A DNA stretch of 64,000 nucleotides. It comes from Microcebus murinus. Taxonomy: Eukaryota; Chordata; Mammalia; Primates; Cheirogaleidae. The notes under the pieces were generated by a model. That model ran no database searches. It saw only the letters and a program-made list of their open reading frames with translations, and was not told where the DNA came from. Below are positions 15,263 through 28,516 of this stretch, piece after piece. Location: assembly GCF_040939455.1 (NCBI RefSeq), contig NC_134106.1, forward strand, positions 74,345,001-74,409,000, read 5' to 3'. Within the stretch, counting starts at the first letter, position 1. Each line of letters opens with the position of its first letter. The translations under genes and the position numbers were made by a program.

Positions 15263-16095
15263 AAAAACCCATTTAGTCACTATTTTAGACTAGTTGGTGG
15301 GAAAGTATTATTACGCATTAGTAAGTCTAAATTGTAGACTTGATCTCAATTTACCTTAGATATACAGATTATTTTTAAAATGATAACACAATTTTGAAAA
15401 TAAGATATATCTATGCAAAGCAAAACATTTGGAAGGACATATGCCAAAAGAACAACAAAGACTGAATGAAACCCCAGGTTACAGATAGGCTTCACTTTCT
15501 ACTTTTGATTATTTTGTATAATCTATTTTTTAAAACTATAATAATGTTACTTTTATAAGTAGAAAATGAAGGTATTTTCATTTAAAAATGAACTGAAAGA
15601 TGCTTGTATATAATGAACAAATGAATAGGTCTTGTTGTAAGGAGGACCCACAGGAACTGACTTTAGTTGAGATAAAAATAACCTGTTACCAGGCTTTCAC
15701 TTGTTTCAACCTTTTGCTGAGCTTAATGGTTCCTAGAAATAGTTTTATTCCTAAATATTTGAAATAGTACTGTGGTCTTGTTAACATATTTGCTGTACTC
15801 AGAAGCCCCACTTTTTGGTAATTTCTACAACTTTCAACCTCAAACTTTCCTAGATTATTACAACCAGGGTTGAATTCAAATCATGTCTATGATATGTTTT
15901 GGTATAAAATTTATGAGTTAGTGGAGGCCTAGCTGGTAGAAATAGTTTCACATGGAGCATTTTCTTCCACATTTCTCAACTGCTAGACTATCGGCTACAT
16001 GTGGGCAGCTCCATGTCTGTCTTGGTCATCTCTCTCTACCCAGAGCCGAGAACAAGGTCTGTTTTTTCAAACATTCTTTCCTTTCTCCAGATTTG

Positions 16096-16181
16096 ATCTT
16101 GAACTCCTGGCCTCAAGTGATTCTCCCCACCTCGGCCTTCTAAAGTGCTAGGATTACAGGTGTGAGCCACTGTGCCCCACC
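16096..16181 (-). mobile_element. Alu fragment (single-arm piece)
   Basis: Only the CTTGAACTCCTGGCCTCAAG to GTGAGCCACTGTGCCC part of an arm remains, in reverse orientation. Confidence 0.8.
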
Positions 16182-16384
16182 CCCTTTCTCCAGATTTGAA
16201 ATGCAATCTTCATCCTATATTCAGTTTCCACAGGTGGCCTATACATGGGCAGCTGGTGCTGTCTGGAGACTGAGTTCTCTCTGCTTGCACCAATATCTCA
16301 CTGTTCTAATCACTCAACATGTTTTTATGTGTAGGAGGACCAGCCCCCTCCACCCAAACTTTTGTGTTTTGTAAAATTGTCTTG

Positions 16385-16629
16385 ATGGGAGGCCGAGGTG
16401 GGCAGATTGTTTGAGCTCAGGAGTTGGAGACCAGCCTGAGCAAGAACAAGACCCTGTCTCTACCAAAAATAGAAAAAATTAGCCAGGCATGGTGGAGCAG
16501 GCCTATAGTCCCAACTACTCGGGAGGCAGGAGGATTGCTTGAATCCAGGAGTTTGAGGTTGCTGTGAGCTAGGCTGACGCCACGGCACTCTGGCCGGGGC
16601 AACAAAGTGAGACTCTTGTTTAAAAAAAA
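16385..16629 (+). mobile_element. Alu, 5'-truncated intermediate type
   Basis: The copy lacks the lemur middle insertion but already has the GCTAGGCTGACGCCACGGCA right-arm variant. The duplication AAAATTGTCTTG flanks it at 16373-16384 and 16630-16641. Confidence 0.92.
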
Positions 16630-17639
16630 AAAATTGTCTTGGCTATTCCTATGCATTTACTCTTCCAGGTAAATTTTCAAATCCCCTTGCCGAATTTTAT
16701 GAATAATCCTGCAGCAATTTTGAGGATGATTATATTGAATTTATGGTTAACTTCGGGAAAACTGATCTCTTGACATTCATGAACGTAGTACACTTCTCTC
16801 CATTTATTCAAGTCTTCTTCAACACTGCCAAGAAGTTTATCATTTTTTTCACAAAGCTCTTGCACATCTATTGGGTTTATTCTTAAGAGTGTTAGAGTTT
16901 TCATGCTATTGTGGATCTCATGCTAGCTCTTTGTCTTTAATGTATTTTAAAACCAGAATCAAAATATTTTCATGACATATAACATCCTAAACAAAAAAAT
17001 TAAATTTCTTCCTAAAGGAAAACAAGAAAGGAGGGAGCCAAGAGGAGACCTCAGAAGAAGCAGAAAGGTACTGAATTTCTGGGGACTGGAAAAAATTGCA
17101 TTGCTACATGCTGTTCCTAAAACTCTTGGCCGAAGTCTCAAAAGGCAATGGCACATCCCTTTACTGTTGCAGTCCATCCCTCCAGTGTAACTACCTTAGT
17201 TGCACATTTTAGGAGGCCTTATCAGGCCCTCTGGGAGTTCAGGACCTTTATAGGAGCTCTGGCCATCATTTTCTTGGTTCTATCTTTACCGAACCTATAT
17301 TCTAGGCAGTCTCAAGCAAATATATCTATGAATCATTCTATAACAATGATTGTTTCAACAACGCTAACTATGAATTCCCACCTAATGACACAAACTGCAG
17401 TCTGCCACAAATTCTTAAGGACATCCACATCTTAAGACTCAGCATCTTTTCATTACTGACTGAGTCTAAAAGTCTCAATTCAGAACCATAGCTATTAGGA
17501 CTGGTAGTAACCTTGGAGACCATTCAGAGACAGATAGTACCAGGGACGCCTGGAAAAGTCAAAAGGCTTGTCCAAGTGACAGAATTAATGCAGGATGCCA
17601 GTGGGAGAACTTTTAATTTCCCACCCAGTGTTCTCCACT

Positions 17640-18010
17640 CCATACGCCAGGCTCTATGCACCACAAGGCCTCTGCATGTGCTGTTCTTTCTGGCAGGAAT
17701 GCTCTTCCCTTCTCCCCCACTTAATGAATTTCAGCTCTTTCTTCAGATCTTAGCTCAGAGGTCAGCCAGCTCTGCAGGGAGGCCTTCCCTGGCTTTCTCA
17801 GTGCAGTCAGATTATCTTATTGCACTCACTTACCCCTTTATACAAAATCTACCACTGTTGCTACTTTATATTTATTTGTGTGACTACTTGACTAATGCTT
17901 GACTCCCCATGAACTGTGAGCCCCACGAGGGCAGGATTTTGTTTGCCATTGTATCCCAGGATGCCACAGTGTCCAGTGCCTAGCAGGCCTTTAATACACA
18001 TTAATGAGCT
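17640..18010 (+). repeat. L2 3' end
   Basis: The motifs GCCTCTGCATGTGCTGTTCT, a CCTTCCCTGGC stretch, and GTGAGCCCCACGAGGGCAGG followed by a CCTAGCAGGCCTTTAAT end follow the L2 3' consensus in order. Confidence 0.75.
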
Positions 18011-19105
18011 ATTTTTGCAGCTTCTGCAGAGGTTCTCTATACTTGTATCTGGAACCCATATACCACACCCAGACCCTGGGATGTATTTTATAGCCAATTG
18101 TGTGTTCAAAATTTAGATCAGATTTTGTCTACTTCTTTAAAAGTGTCATTCTTAGACTTCATATACTAAGATATGATAGAGTTGTAGGGACTGATGGTAA
18201 CTGACCCCTAAGACTGGGATGAACATAAATAAAGGGCAGCCTAGCCTCCCATCTTAAGCCCCTTCCCATGCCCATGGAAGTCTCAGAGTGAGTGGAACGT
18301 TCTCACAGTATTCTGAAGGTGAGGCAATGAAAGAGGGCTGCTCAGCCCCCTCCAAAGCATAGCCTTGCACCCTTCTTTCATTCTGCCTCACTCCAGGTTG
18401 TCAACTACTTGCTTCATACAAAATGCTTCCTCCTGACCCATGATTGATAAACTGGATTTCATGGAAATCCAAATGCACTGCAAAGCCCTGGAGTAGAAAA
18501 TTGAGTTCCAGAAACATTTATACACACCCTTCTTTTCATAGGTTGCTTTAACACAGTGTCTCATTTTTGTTGATATTTGACTAGTAATTTGCTACAAAAG
18601 TAAGATGTATAGAAAATAAGAGAGTTTTCTCATTTGAATGTTAAAACATAGTTTTTCTGTATCAGAAAAATACCTGATGATTACAGAAAATACGTAAAGC
18701 ATGGCCAAAAAAAGAAGGAAACACAGAATTACCCACAATGATAACAACCAGAGTTGCTAATGCTTTGATGAATTTCCTTCCTGTATTTTCATCTATACAT
18801 GCATTTAAAAAAATAATAGGGGTCATTTTTAAGGCTTCTAATACAAATCCTCATTTAACAGCAACCCAGTTTGAGTAGTAAAGGCCTCCGATGATCTTGT
18901 CTGTATAAGAACCCTTTTCAGGGCTGGCTTTTGCTGTTCACTGCCTTTGTAGGCATTGGCCGAGGTCAGGAAGCTGGGCATGCACAAGGCAGGCATGCCC
19001 TTGCTCTGGGTGCAACATGAGGGGCAGGGCCAACTGGAAACATCATCACTTGGCACGACAACCTAATTAAAACCACGGGGCAAACATTTTCAACTAGGAC
19101 ACTCA

Positions 19106-19285
<180 letters not shown>

Positions 19286-19404
19286 TCAAACATCTCTTTG
19301 GGATTCAAAATACATGAGAAACATTGGCTTGGAACACAAAAGAACACACAGTCAAAAGCTTTTGGAGTTTAGTTAAATCTTTTATCTTTTATAATCCACA
19401 AATG

Positions 19405-20816
19405 CAGGCAGTCCTTACTTTGTGCACACTGAGACCATGCGATTTTGATAATTTTGATAATCAATGGGAAACTAGCTTGCTTTAATCATTCCACAATGTG
19501 TGTGTATATGTGTGTATATATCAAAACATCACATTGTACTGCATAAATACATACAATTTTCACTGTCAGTTAAAAAATAATAATTTTAAAAATCAATGGG
19601 AAAACTATGTTGGTTATAAATGTACTAAAAAATGAAAAACACAGTAAAACTAATATTTACTTGGTACACTATAATTTAAAACATTAAGAATTAAAGTGGT
19701 GTTTTTTTTTGTAAAAAACTTATCAAGAGTAGGGTAAACAGAGTTTGCCTTTTCTAATCATGTAACTCAAGACACAGAGAGAATATATTTTCTATGTTTT
19801 AAAGCAGTGGTCTCCAACCTTTTTGGCACCAGGGACTGGTTTCATGGAAGACAATTTTTCCACGGATGGGTGGGTGGGGGGAGGCAGAGCTCGGGCAGTG
19901 ATGTGAGCCATGGGGAGAGGCTGTAAACACAGGTGAAGCCTTGCTCGTTCACCTGCTCACCTCCTGCTGTATGGCCGGGTTCCTAAGTTTCTCACAGAAG
20001 ACAATTTTTCCATGGGGGGGAGGGTGTCAGAGGGGCAGGGGTGGAGCAGTGATGTGCAGCCCTAACAGGTTCCTAACAGGCTGAGGACTGGTAGGGGGCC
20101 ACGGCCTGGGGTGTGGGACTGAAGTTTTAGGGAATTGTCACACACCTTTCCAAGTTTGGATCAACTTCCAGTGTTTTATATTTTGTGCTTTTAATGTTAT
20201 AAAATACCTCTGTGGATTCCTTTAGTGTCAAGTTTTTTGCCAGTGTCACTTTCTTGGGGACATTTTCATCCTTTTTGGTCACAACTTCATTTATGTCAAT
20301 AACTTCACCTTCACTAAGTACCTCAGCTGCATATCTAAAGTCCATCAAACAGTAGCAGTATGAACTTTCCATGGCCCACTTACATTCAATTCAAGTTTCA
20401 GTTCCAACACTATCACTTTTCGTTTCTTTGCTGCACTTCCTTCTTTGTTTTCCCATTCCCTCTTTCAATTTCCCGTTTTTGTAAAGTGTCACATGGGTTT
20501 GTCACTGGAGACAGGGAGGCAACACAGCCACGTGCCTCCATTAGATGCACACAAACTGAATGATGGTTATGCAATGACCAATCGCTAAAAGATTCTGAAA
20601 GAAGTGACACCCCTGGTCACGATTCACATCTGTTATTTACATGGTGATACACAGCCTGAAGAGCTGGTGGGCAAGTTTATGCTTTATGTAATTACAGTAG
20701 ATATATTAATAAGATGGTAACTGAAATTTGAACTGTATGGTTGGGGAACTGATGTTATTTAACTGTGGTAACTGAAATTTATGCATATCGGAGCTGTGCA
20801 AGGCAAGGACTGCCTG
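19405..20816. mobile_element. Tigger/pogo-like DNA transposon relic
   Basis: Terminal inverted repeats match: CAGGCAGTCCTTACTTTG at the left and its near-complement CAAGGCAAGGACTGCCTG at the right. Inside, on the minus strand, a transposase-like remnant (20127-20372) reads LKESTEVFYNIKSTKYK and then LEVDPNLERCVTI, resembling the C-terminal part of Tigger transposases. A hAT-like element (19805-20121) is inserted in it. The family name is inferred from memory. Confidence 0.7.
19805..20121. mobile_element. hAT-like DNA transposon, nested
   Basis: The element begins CAGTGGTCTCCAACCTTTTT and ends in a GGGTGTGGGACTG complement, with GGAAGACAATTTTTCCA repeated inside. It is the same family as the copy at 24581-24779. 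I could not confirm an 8-bp target duplication. Confidence 0.65.
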
Positions 20817-21631
20817 CATAGCAAACCTTTAAAAAATTTTAGAATTTATCATGAATGAAGATGAAAACTCTATAGTCTTAAACTCTGATTTTTCAAACTG
20901 TCCCTTTAGAATCAGAATCTCACTGTCCTTGAATTTCCACAAGGTAGACACATCCTGTCTCCCCAACATGAGTGACCAATGTTCCCCAGGTACTGAGCCT
21001 GGGGCCTGTAGGAATGTCATATGGTTGCATTTCAGCACTAAAAGGGAGAGTCTGTTTGAAGGTCACTGGGAACAGACAGATGAGAACTCAATCGTCCGCT
21101 CACAAGTCCCATCTACTACTGGGTACAAACGCCATATGTGGCGTGAACTTGTAAATGTACAAGTCACACTGATATAGACACCTGTGTGTGGATTTTATGA
21201 CAGCAGTTTAACATCAAACAACCTAGGGAAGATCAGAGTCGGAACACAGGTAGCTTCACTGGGCTACAGAATCAAGCACAGCATTTGAACCACTTGGGCA
21301 CCACAGTGGCACCGTGCCAAGGGACACTCCAGCGACATGCAAAGGCCAGCACGCATGGCTGGGCATTTAGTTCAGTCAGCCCAGGACAGTCAGAGGATGG
21401 CTTCCATGGGAAACATTTCATATTCTGCACAGACCAAATCACAAAGCACATTACCCAAGGGTTGAATGGGTAAAAACATGCAAGCAGTGCTGCTTAAAAC
21501 TTAGCAAAATAAGCACTAGCAAATAAAGAGTGTCAATCATAGAGGGCTAAGGATTAGCCACACTGCTTGTCCAAAATTCAGATACGTACAGTATATGTCA
21601 TTTCAACTAAATTCAATAAGTAAAGTCAAAA

Positions 21632-21677
21632 TTGGTATTCTGAAAGGACTAATCTTGGTATTCTGAAAGGACTAATC
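21632..21677. repeat. 23-bp perfect tandem duplication
   Basis: The unit TTGGTATTCTGAAAGGACTA plus ATC occurs twice without mismatch. Confidence 0.95.
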
Positions 21678-21900
21678 TTCCTAGTACATTAGTGTCATTA
21701 ATAGTAACAGCAGTAGCAGGACCCATGGGTATCAGTAGTTCTGTGAAGTGTGTTACTGTAACTTTATCATCGCAAAAATTCCTTTTGGTCCTTATTTGTC
21801 ATTCTTTAATCAGCCATCCACCCCACAGGTTACTCTCTGGCAACCTGTGCGCTGCCGGGACTGCCACCTTCCACCAGCCAATGAGGGCCCCAGCTCTCAC

Positions 21901-22054
21901 CGCGAGTGGGGATAAAGATCTGCACTGGGTCACTGAAGGGCCCGACACCCCCTTTGGTGATGGCCGCAATCCTCACTGTGCACGTGGCGTTGTGGACTTG
22001 AACAGAAATCCGAGCATGGCTGCCATTGTGGCCGACTTCCTCAAACAGCTCTTT
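21901..22054 (-). CDS. MERTK: MERTK exon 9: end of fibronectin type III domain 2
   Basis: This 154-bp exon encodes 51 full codons starting [19 protein letters not shown] and ending [12 protein letters not shown], about human residues 433-483. [20 protein letters not shown] is the F-G region of FN3-2. NGS and NAT are possible N-glycosylation sites. The acceptor is GCCCCCAG and the donor CGCG|GTGAGA; the last base joins GT of exon 10 to give Gly. The C-terminal end leads into the membrane-proximal stalk and reads IPTR where I recall IPAH in human. Confidence 0.96.
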
Positions 22055-23019
22055 CTGGGGGCAGAGAGGAAAAGAGGAAATGAAACTCGAGGCTCCAGGG
22101 GCACATGCTCACCCACAGTTCCTTCTGAGGACAGCTGTCCCACCCATGTCTAGGGGCCCCGTCCCCACAGTGTTCCTGCCTCACTCGGGACAAACAATGG
22201 AGCCAAAAGGCAAGTGGGGACTAACAGCAACCTCAGGCCTTGGGGGCAATGAGGGTCATGAGGATATGACACTTGAATGGTCACAAAGAAGCTTCTAGAA
22301 GAGAGGGAACACGTAGCAGATGCAGCCTTGAGACTCCCGTGCTGAGAACCACCCACAGCACGAGGCCTCCGAGTCACACTGTCCCTTGACATTGTCCACC
22401 TGCCAACCACCCTTGATCTAGCACAGTGGGCTCCTGTTCCTTGAAATTATAAGAATGTTGGCTAAAATCTACAAGGAGGAGGGCACTGATACTACTTTTT
22501 TCTTTCAGTGTGACAACTGCGCAATTTGCTCACTTCTTAAAACTCTGGTTTTACTTTAATTTATGATGTCTTAAAGCCACTGCTGTGCAACAGTGAGCCA
22601 TTAAAACACAAAGAAAAGCAACCAGAACTAAGTGTTTACACAATGCTTTCCCTGTTTTTCCAAACCTTGATGATCACAGTGTTCTCTGGTGTAGGAAACA
22701 ATTGTGTGTTTAGCCTGGCTTTTTGAATGAAAATTTTAGGAGTCATGAAAGCTGAAATGAAACTCTAGGAACACATCTTTATCCAGGAATTTTAGAAATT
22801 TGATTTCAGAGAGAGAAATATCAGGTCATATGAGACACACATATCCGGGATCATCAATGAACAGCAAAAGCACATTTCTGTTGGTAACTTTATTCCCTGG
22901 ACCCTTGGTCTCAAGCCAGTTACTTCTAGTGATGGTGCAAGAGGGCCTCAACTCAGCCCATCAGGAGAGCATGGTCCCACCATTCATGGCCAAGGGGGCA
23001 CTGGGTCTAGAGACTCTTT

Positions 23020-23348
23020 TTTTTTTTTTTTTTGAGACAGAGTCTCACTTTGTTGCCCAGGCTAGAGTGAGTGCCGTGGCGTCAGCCTAGCTCACAGCAA
23101 CCTCAAACTCCTGGGCTCAAGCGATCCTCCTGCCTCAGCCTCCCAAGTAGCTGGGACTACAGGCACAAGCCACCATGCCCGGCTGATTTTTATATTATAT
23201 ATATTAGTTGGCCAATTAATTTCTTTCTATTTTTATGGTAGAGACAGGGTCTCGCCCAGGCTGGTTTTGAACTCCTGACCTTGAGCGATCCGCCCGCCTC
23301 GGCCTCCCAGAGTGCTAGGATTACAGGCGTGAGCCACCGCGCCCGGCC
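23020..23348 (-). mobile_element. Alu, lemur type with middle insertion
   Basis: This is a full reverse-oriented Alu with the GGCCAATTAATTTCTTTCTA insertion. The 13-bp duplication CTAGAGACTCTTT flanks it at 23007-23019 and 23349-23361. Confidence 0.95.
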
Positions 23349-23379
23349 CTAGAGACTCTTTCTACATCCAAACAGGCAG

Positions 23380-24382
23380 GGAGCACCAGGACCCCTGTGT
23401 AGAAAAAACAAACTGCTTTTGCTCTGTTCTCACTTCACAACAGTCTACAAAGAAGACTTCTGTGACCTCTAGTGACTAAGAAGTAGGTGGGAATTTTTCC
23501 CCACCAGCAACCAATCAGTCAACTCTGTAGAAGACACCAGCTGGGCATCCTCCAACCTGGTTCAATTCTGACACTCCCCGCCTAAGATGGCGTCAGATCC
23601 CACAGGTTAAGGGCTCAGTCCCACAAGACTGGCCCCACTTTTGGTGCCAATCCCAAGCCCTAGGCTATTTACCTGTGTTTCTGACCAACTGGCTATAAAT
23701 TGGGGTTCCCACAACCCCCTTCTTGGGTTCATTTAATTCGATGGAGTGGCTCACAGAAAACACATTTATTGGTTTATTATAAAAGATATTACAAAGCATA
23801 TGGACAAAGAGATGCACAGAGCAACCCACTTTTGACTATGGGCTAGTTGGTCATTCTGTATTTAATTTGAGAAAGGGACAGAAAATCATGTGGGAAGGGG
23901 TGCAGAGCCCATGCCCTCCCTGGGCACACCACCCTCCAGGAACCTTCATGTGTTCAGCTATCGGGAAGCTCTCCGAACCCCATCTTCTTAGGTCTTTTAT
24001 GGAGACTTCATTGGATAGACATGATTGGCAACTGTGAAGAAAAGTGATAGGACAAAAGGGCTATGATCTCACACTAATAGACCAAGTGGGGAAACCAGCA
24101 AGGCCTGTCTGTTCCGATTCTTCTTGGCCTCTCTGTGCAGTGTTCCTTCCTCCCAGTGTTCCTTCCTCCCAGGTATGGGGCAAAACTCCTGAAATGGGGG
24201 TCTTGTGACCTACGATCAGATAAGATCGGTCAGCAAATTATTGTCAGCTCCAAGACAAAAAGGTGAGGGAAGATTCCTGCCTTCGGGAAAGAAAGAAGCA
24301 AATGAAAGGAGGGCAGAAGAAAGGCAGAGAGAGATACTCTGTTTTCGGGGGCCTGCCTCTGAGACCTAAAGTGCTCCAACAG
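23380..24382 (-). mobile_element. Probable solo LTR relic (ERVL-like)
   Basis: On the minus strand the block opens TGTTGGAGCACTTTAGGTCT. It runs about 1 kb through the complement of GGTCTTTTATGGAGACTTCA, resembling ERVL-type LTRs such as MER21. No coding retroviral sequence is present. A 16-bp tandem duplication lies at 24138-24169. The family is uncertain. Confidence 0.5.
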
Positions 24383-24580
24383 TACAACAAAACTGTCTTT
24401 TATTTTTAAAGCTCTAAAGCTGCTTCAGGAACCAAGGACTATTTTATACATTTATATCCGCTCACTGAACTCTTTTTTTCATAGAAGATCCACTGACACT
24501 TTATGGGAATGGGAAAGACTAGCCCACACTTATCAAAAGACTGTCCCATTCACAGGAGAGAAAGTCTCCAGCTGCTTTAT

Positions 24581-24779
24581 CAGCCGTCCCTAATCTCTTT
24601 TTGGCATCAGGGACCGTTTTCATGGAAGACAATTTTTCCACGGACCAGGGTGGGGGTTGGGGGGTGGTTTCAGGATGATTCAAGCACATCACATTTATTG
24701 TGCACTTTATTTCTATTATTATTACATTGTAATATATAATGAAATAATTATACAACTCACCATAGGTTGGGGACCCCTG
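24581..24779. mobile_element. hAT-like DNA transposon relic
   Basis: The ends CAGCCGTCCCTAATCTCTTT and GGTTGGGGACCCCTG are near-inverted repeats. The inside shares GGAAGACAATTTTTCCACGG with the element at 19805. It lacks coding capacity. Confidence 0.7.
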
Positions 24780-25711
24780 GTTAGATGATATAGCTGGGTC
24801 CACACATCAAGTCCCTAGTGCCACTTAATGCTTACAATGCACATCCCATGCCCTGTGTTCAGACAGTATAAAGTAGAACACAACACAGCTCCGACTTCAA
24901 GGAGAACAGACTGTACTTTGCTCCTTATCTTTGGATTTTAAGCTCTGATTTGGAAGGCAAGGGATATCAAGAAAATAGAACAAAAAGAAAGTAGATGTCT
25001 TTATTAACATATAATACATAGCCATGCAGTAAAGATCAGGAGGTTCCTAATCTGAAAGTGGCACAAAAGTTGTGGGATCACAACGGTACAAGCCTGTCTT
25101 CAGTAAACTGCAATAACCCACCCAAAGACCACTTACAAGAATGTTCCGAAATTGCACGCTCTTATTACAGTGGTAACTGGAAGATATCTTTCGAAAATAC
25201 CCAACTCTCCTGACTTGCATAAAGAAAAAGTAGCTTTAGTAACAGTTTTCTAAAAATGGAAGTGAAAGGACAATTTTGAGAGATGAAGTTGTGTTTCAGC
25301 CTCGCCCTTCCAAGAGGAAGGGGGTTTAAGGAAATCAGAGCGAGGGATGCCGAGATGCCTCCAGTCGTCCATCATGATCTTGGAACTTCGCTGCATCAGA
25401 GAATGTTTCCCAAAGTAAAGGGAGGCACCAAGTCTTTGTTGTCACAAGACCGTTGTGACGCACAAAGTGAGCACAACACGAATGACCTTCTCCTAGAGAT
25501 GATCCAGCATCTTCAAGGAGGTAAGTGACCAGAAAGGTCACAGCCCTAACTGCGGCAGCATTGTTCTCCCCACAGAGGGGACCGTTCTGAACAAAGGGCA
25601 GTAAGAACGCACAGCATGGCTGAGTGTTAATGGCATTTAGTGTACAAGGCTCCCCAGCCACAGTCATTCATAAGATTTTCATCACTGCTGCCCTTCAGAA
25701 AGCCTCAGCTC

Positions 25712-26053
<342 letters not shown>

Positions 26054-27159
26054 CAGAAAGCCTCGGCTCAAGAGGTCCTTTCTAGAAAAGTAGCTTCACC
26101 CATGCCAGAAGGAAGAGAGAATGACGTGTAGCTCTTTAAACAAACTGGTGTCTACTCCAGTATCTGCTGATAATAATTATTTTCTGCCAACCAGAGAAAG
26201 ACAAAATTCCTATTGAACTGAAATAGCATTACTGAATCTTTATGTTTAGTATAGATAGCATTTGGCATTGTGACAAGAAAAGTGTTTCTCTAAGAGAGGC
26301 ATTTGATTTCCCAACTCAGCCAATGGGGAAATGCAGTTAATCCATAGTCACCTTGCACAAATGCCTTGGGACAAAAGACCAGTAAAGGAGATGTTTCTCT
26401 TTCAGCTGTTACTTTTAAGCAGGATTATTAGTAACACCATTATCAGTTACTATAAGCAGAACAACAAGAACTTCTAAGCCCTCTTCTTTTTCCTTTACTT
26501 CCGTCACCTATGGCTTCCCACAGTCTGCTTTCTGATAGGTAACCTGAGGCAGGAAAAGAAAAACAAATCCCACTCATCCTTTCAGAAAAGAGCAATTTTG
26601 ATAAATGCTGGATGATCTGAGGGTAAAAATGATTGAAGTGAAGCTTGGACATCATCAGTGGGTGCCACTGTCTACCCACTCACCCTGTTCATCTTTCAGC
26701 CAAGGAGCTGTGTAACTTTCATGTGATGCCCCGTATGAATGCCATGGAGATGCATCTAGTGTTAGATCGGTTAGGTATACGATGACACAAAAGAAGCATG
26801 ATCATGGTAAAGAAGAGACAGTCTTGATAATGAAACCAGTGCATCTGCCTGTCCATGGATGTTTTATGTCACAACAGGAGTCAGCTTTACCTCTCTCTCT
26901 TCTTTTCCCAGGTGGAAAGGAGACCTGTCTGGAAGCCGCCCACCCAACCACACTCAGGCATCATCACTCATCGGCCCCCCACCCACTTCTGTCTTGGGTC
27001 CAGTGTTCATACCACAGCAGTGATCTTTAGACTTCACAGAAATCAAAATCACATGTCCCCCCAGGTTTGACTGACAAAGTCATCGGAAGGGCACTGGCTG
27101 GTTCTTAGAGAGGCAGTCACTAGTTCACACATAGATCTCCTTGGCCTTTTGTTTGCTAT

Positions 27160-27970
27160 TGTGTGGAATTTTTTTTATGCTATTGATTTTTAGACAACCT
27201 ATATGACTTTTTTTTTTCTTAAAAACAATGTTTCTACACCAAATAAACCATGGTCAAAATAAATGAAGAGCTCAAGATGACATCAGTCCCATTTGTCTTA
27301 AGTCTGTGTTGTATGGGTTACAAGCAGCAGCCAGTTATGATGACAGGTGATAGAGCCAAAGCAATTGCCAAATTTGTCAACATTTTCCCATTTCTAAACC
27401 ATTCCCAAAGAAAATCACACACGGGTCACACCATCCTCACAGTAGTCCAGCACAGCAACCACGCAATGCAGACTCATGTTTCCACCAATACAGGATGGAT
27501 AGTTTTTGAAATTAGCAAGGATGTGTTTGATTTGTTCCATGGTCCCTATAATAAAAGGTTTTACTCTCTGGTTTCTGTTCTTCAAGTTTGCCTTTGATTG
27601 ACCTCAAGTAATCTTTGATGTACTTCTTGTAGGCTTCTTTTGTGAAGCTGGTTTCCTGCAAGGAAGTGATGGTTCACGAGAATATCAACAGTGGTGATCA
27701 CTGTGCTGTCAGCACCTTCGTGCTCAGGGCCTCCAGCGGAGGCATTTCCACCAATAAGCCAGTCATCAGTGTCACCCTCTGTCCTACTGACTGTCTTCAC
27801 CTACCCTATAGCCCATCCATGACCTCCCAGATCTTGTAAATGACAGAGAACATCTCATCGCGGCTGATGAGGTCCTGATAGATAATCATGACTGCAGCCA
27901 GGAGTTAGAGCCAGAGCGGTACAGCTGGAGCGAGTGGCACTGGGAGGGAGAGGGGAGTGGGCAGAAAAGC
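27160..27970 (-). pseudogene. TPT1: TPT1 (TCTP) processed pseudogene
   Basis: This is an intronless copy of the translationally controlled tumour protein mRNA. The 5' end keeps the CTTTTC pyrimidine start of this TOP mRNA. The frame begins [15 protein letters not shown] at 27888 on the minus strand and is broken by a stop after about 28 codons, a deletion near the EVEGKMVSRTEG region (surviving as [10 protein letters not shown]) and a further frameshift after NHH. The rest of the coding region and the 3' UTR, with the segment DYCEDGVT and the stretch matching CACCTGTCATCATAACTGGC, follow down to an A-rich tail near 27170. An 11-bp duplication, TTGTTTGCTAT on the plus strand, flanks it at 27149-27159 and 27971-27981. 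It lies in MERTK intron 8 and is not functional as protein. Confidence 0.94.
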
Positions 27971-28273
27971 TTGTTTGCTATCATGAAATAAAACTAGTGC
28001 TTACACTAGAGAGTCCTTACTGAACTAAAGAGGATCTTGCCAGCCTCAGATTATAAGGCAGGAGCTACCTGATGTATCGATGCCCCCCATCCCCATCCCT
28101 GCCCAGTTCCAAGCATATACTAGTATTCAAAACAATCACTGTTGATAATTATGATATATGTTCTCAGTGAGCAAGAAAATCTTCCTAGCTGGCAGGAGCC
28201 AGCTACTGAGTCACCTGGCCAGACTTGGTAGACCAGAGTGGGCCAGCAGTGTGCTCTGGTGGAAAGGAGGTGG

Positions 28274-28360
28274 ATGTATGTATGTGTGTGTGGGGGGGGT
28301 GTATTTGTATGTGTATGTGGGTGTATCTGTGTGTGGGGTGTGTGTGTGTGTGTGTGTGCA
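28274..28360. repeat. Compound TG/TATG microsatellite
   Basis: The tract contains ATGTATG units, a G8 run and a run of TG repeats. It is likely length-variable. Confidence 0.9.
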
Positions 28361-28361
28361 G

Positions 28362-28516
28362 GTGCAATTCAAACTGAATTACGCCACCGGCTCTCCTGGG
28401 TCTCCAGCTTGGAGATTGTGGGATTTCTTAGCGTCCATAATTGCATGAGGCAATTCCTTATAATAAATCTCTTTCTACACATATGTATTCAATTAGCTCT
28501 GTTTCCCTGGAGAACC
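28362..28516 (+). mobile_element. LTR-like 3' end (family uncertain)
   Basis: The segment has CTCTCCTGGGTCTCCAGCTT, AATAAATCTCTTTCTAC and ends CCCTGACTAATACA. This order is seen in a common mammalian repeat that starts TGTGATGGTTAATTTTATGT; a related start is seen at 58726. Confidence 0.55.

Noticed and set aside
20127..20372. 81-codon minus-strand frame as a host gene
   Set aside because: It lies between the terminal inverted repeats of the Tigger-like transposon and resembles its transposase, so it is part of that relic.
21692..22153. 153-codon plus-strand open frame
   Set aside because: It is the antisense of MERTK exon 9 plus flanking intron.
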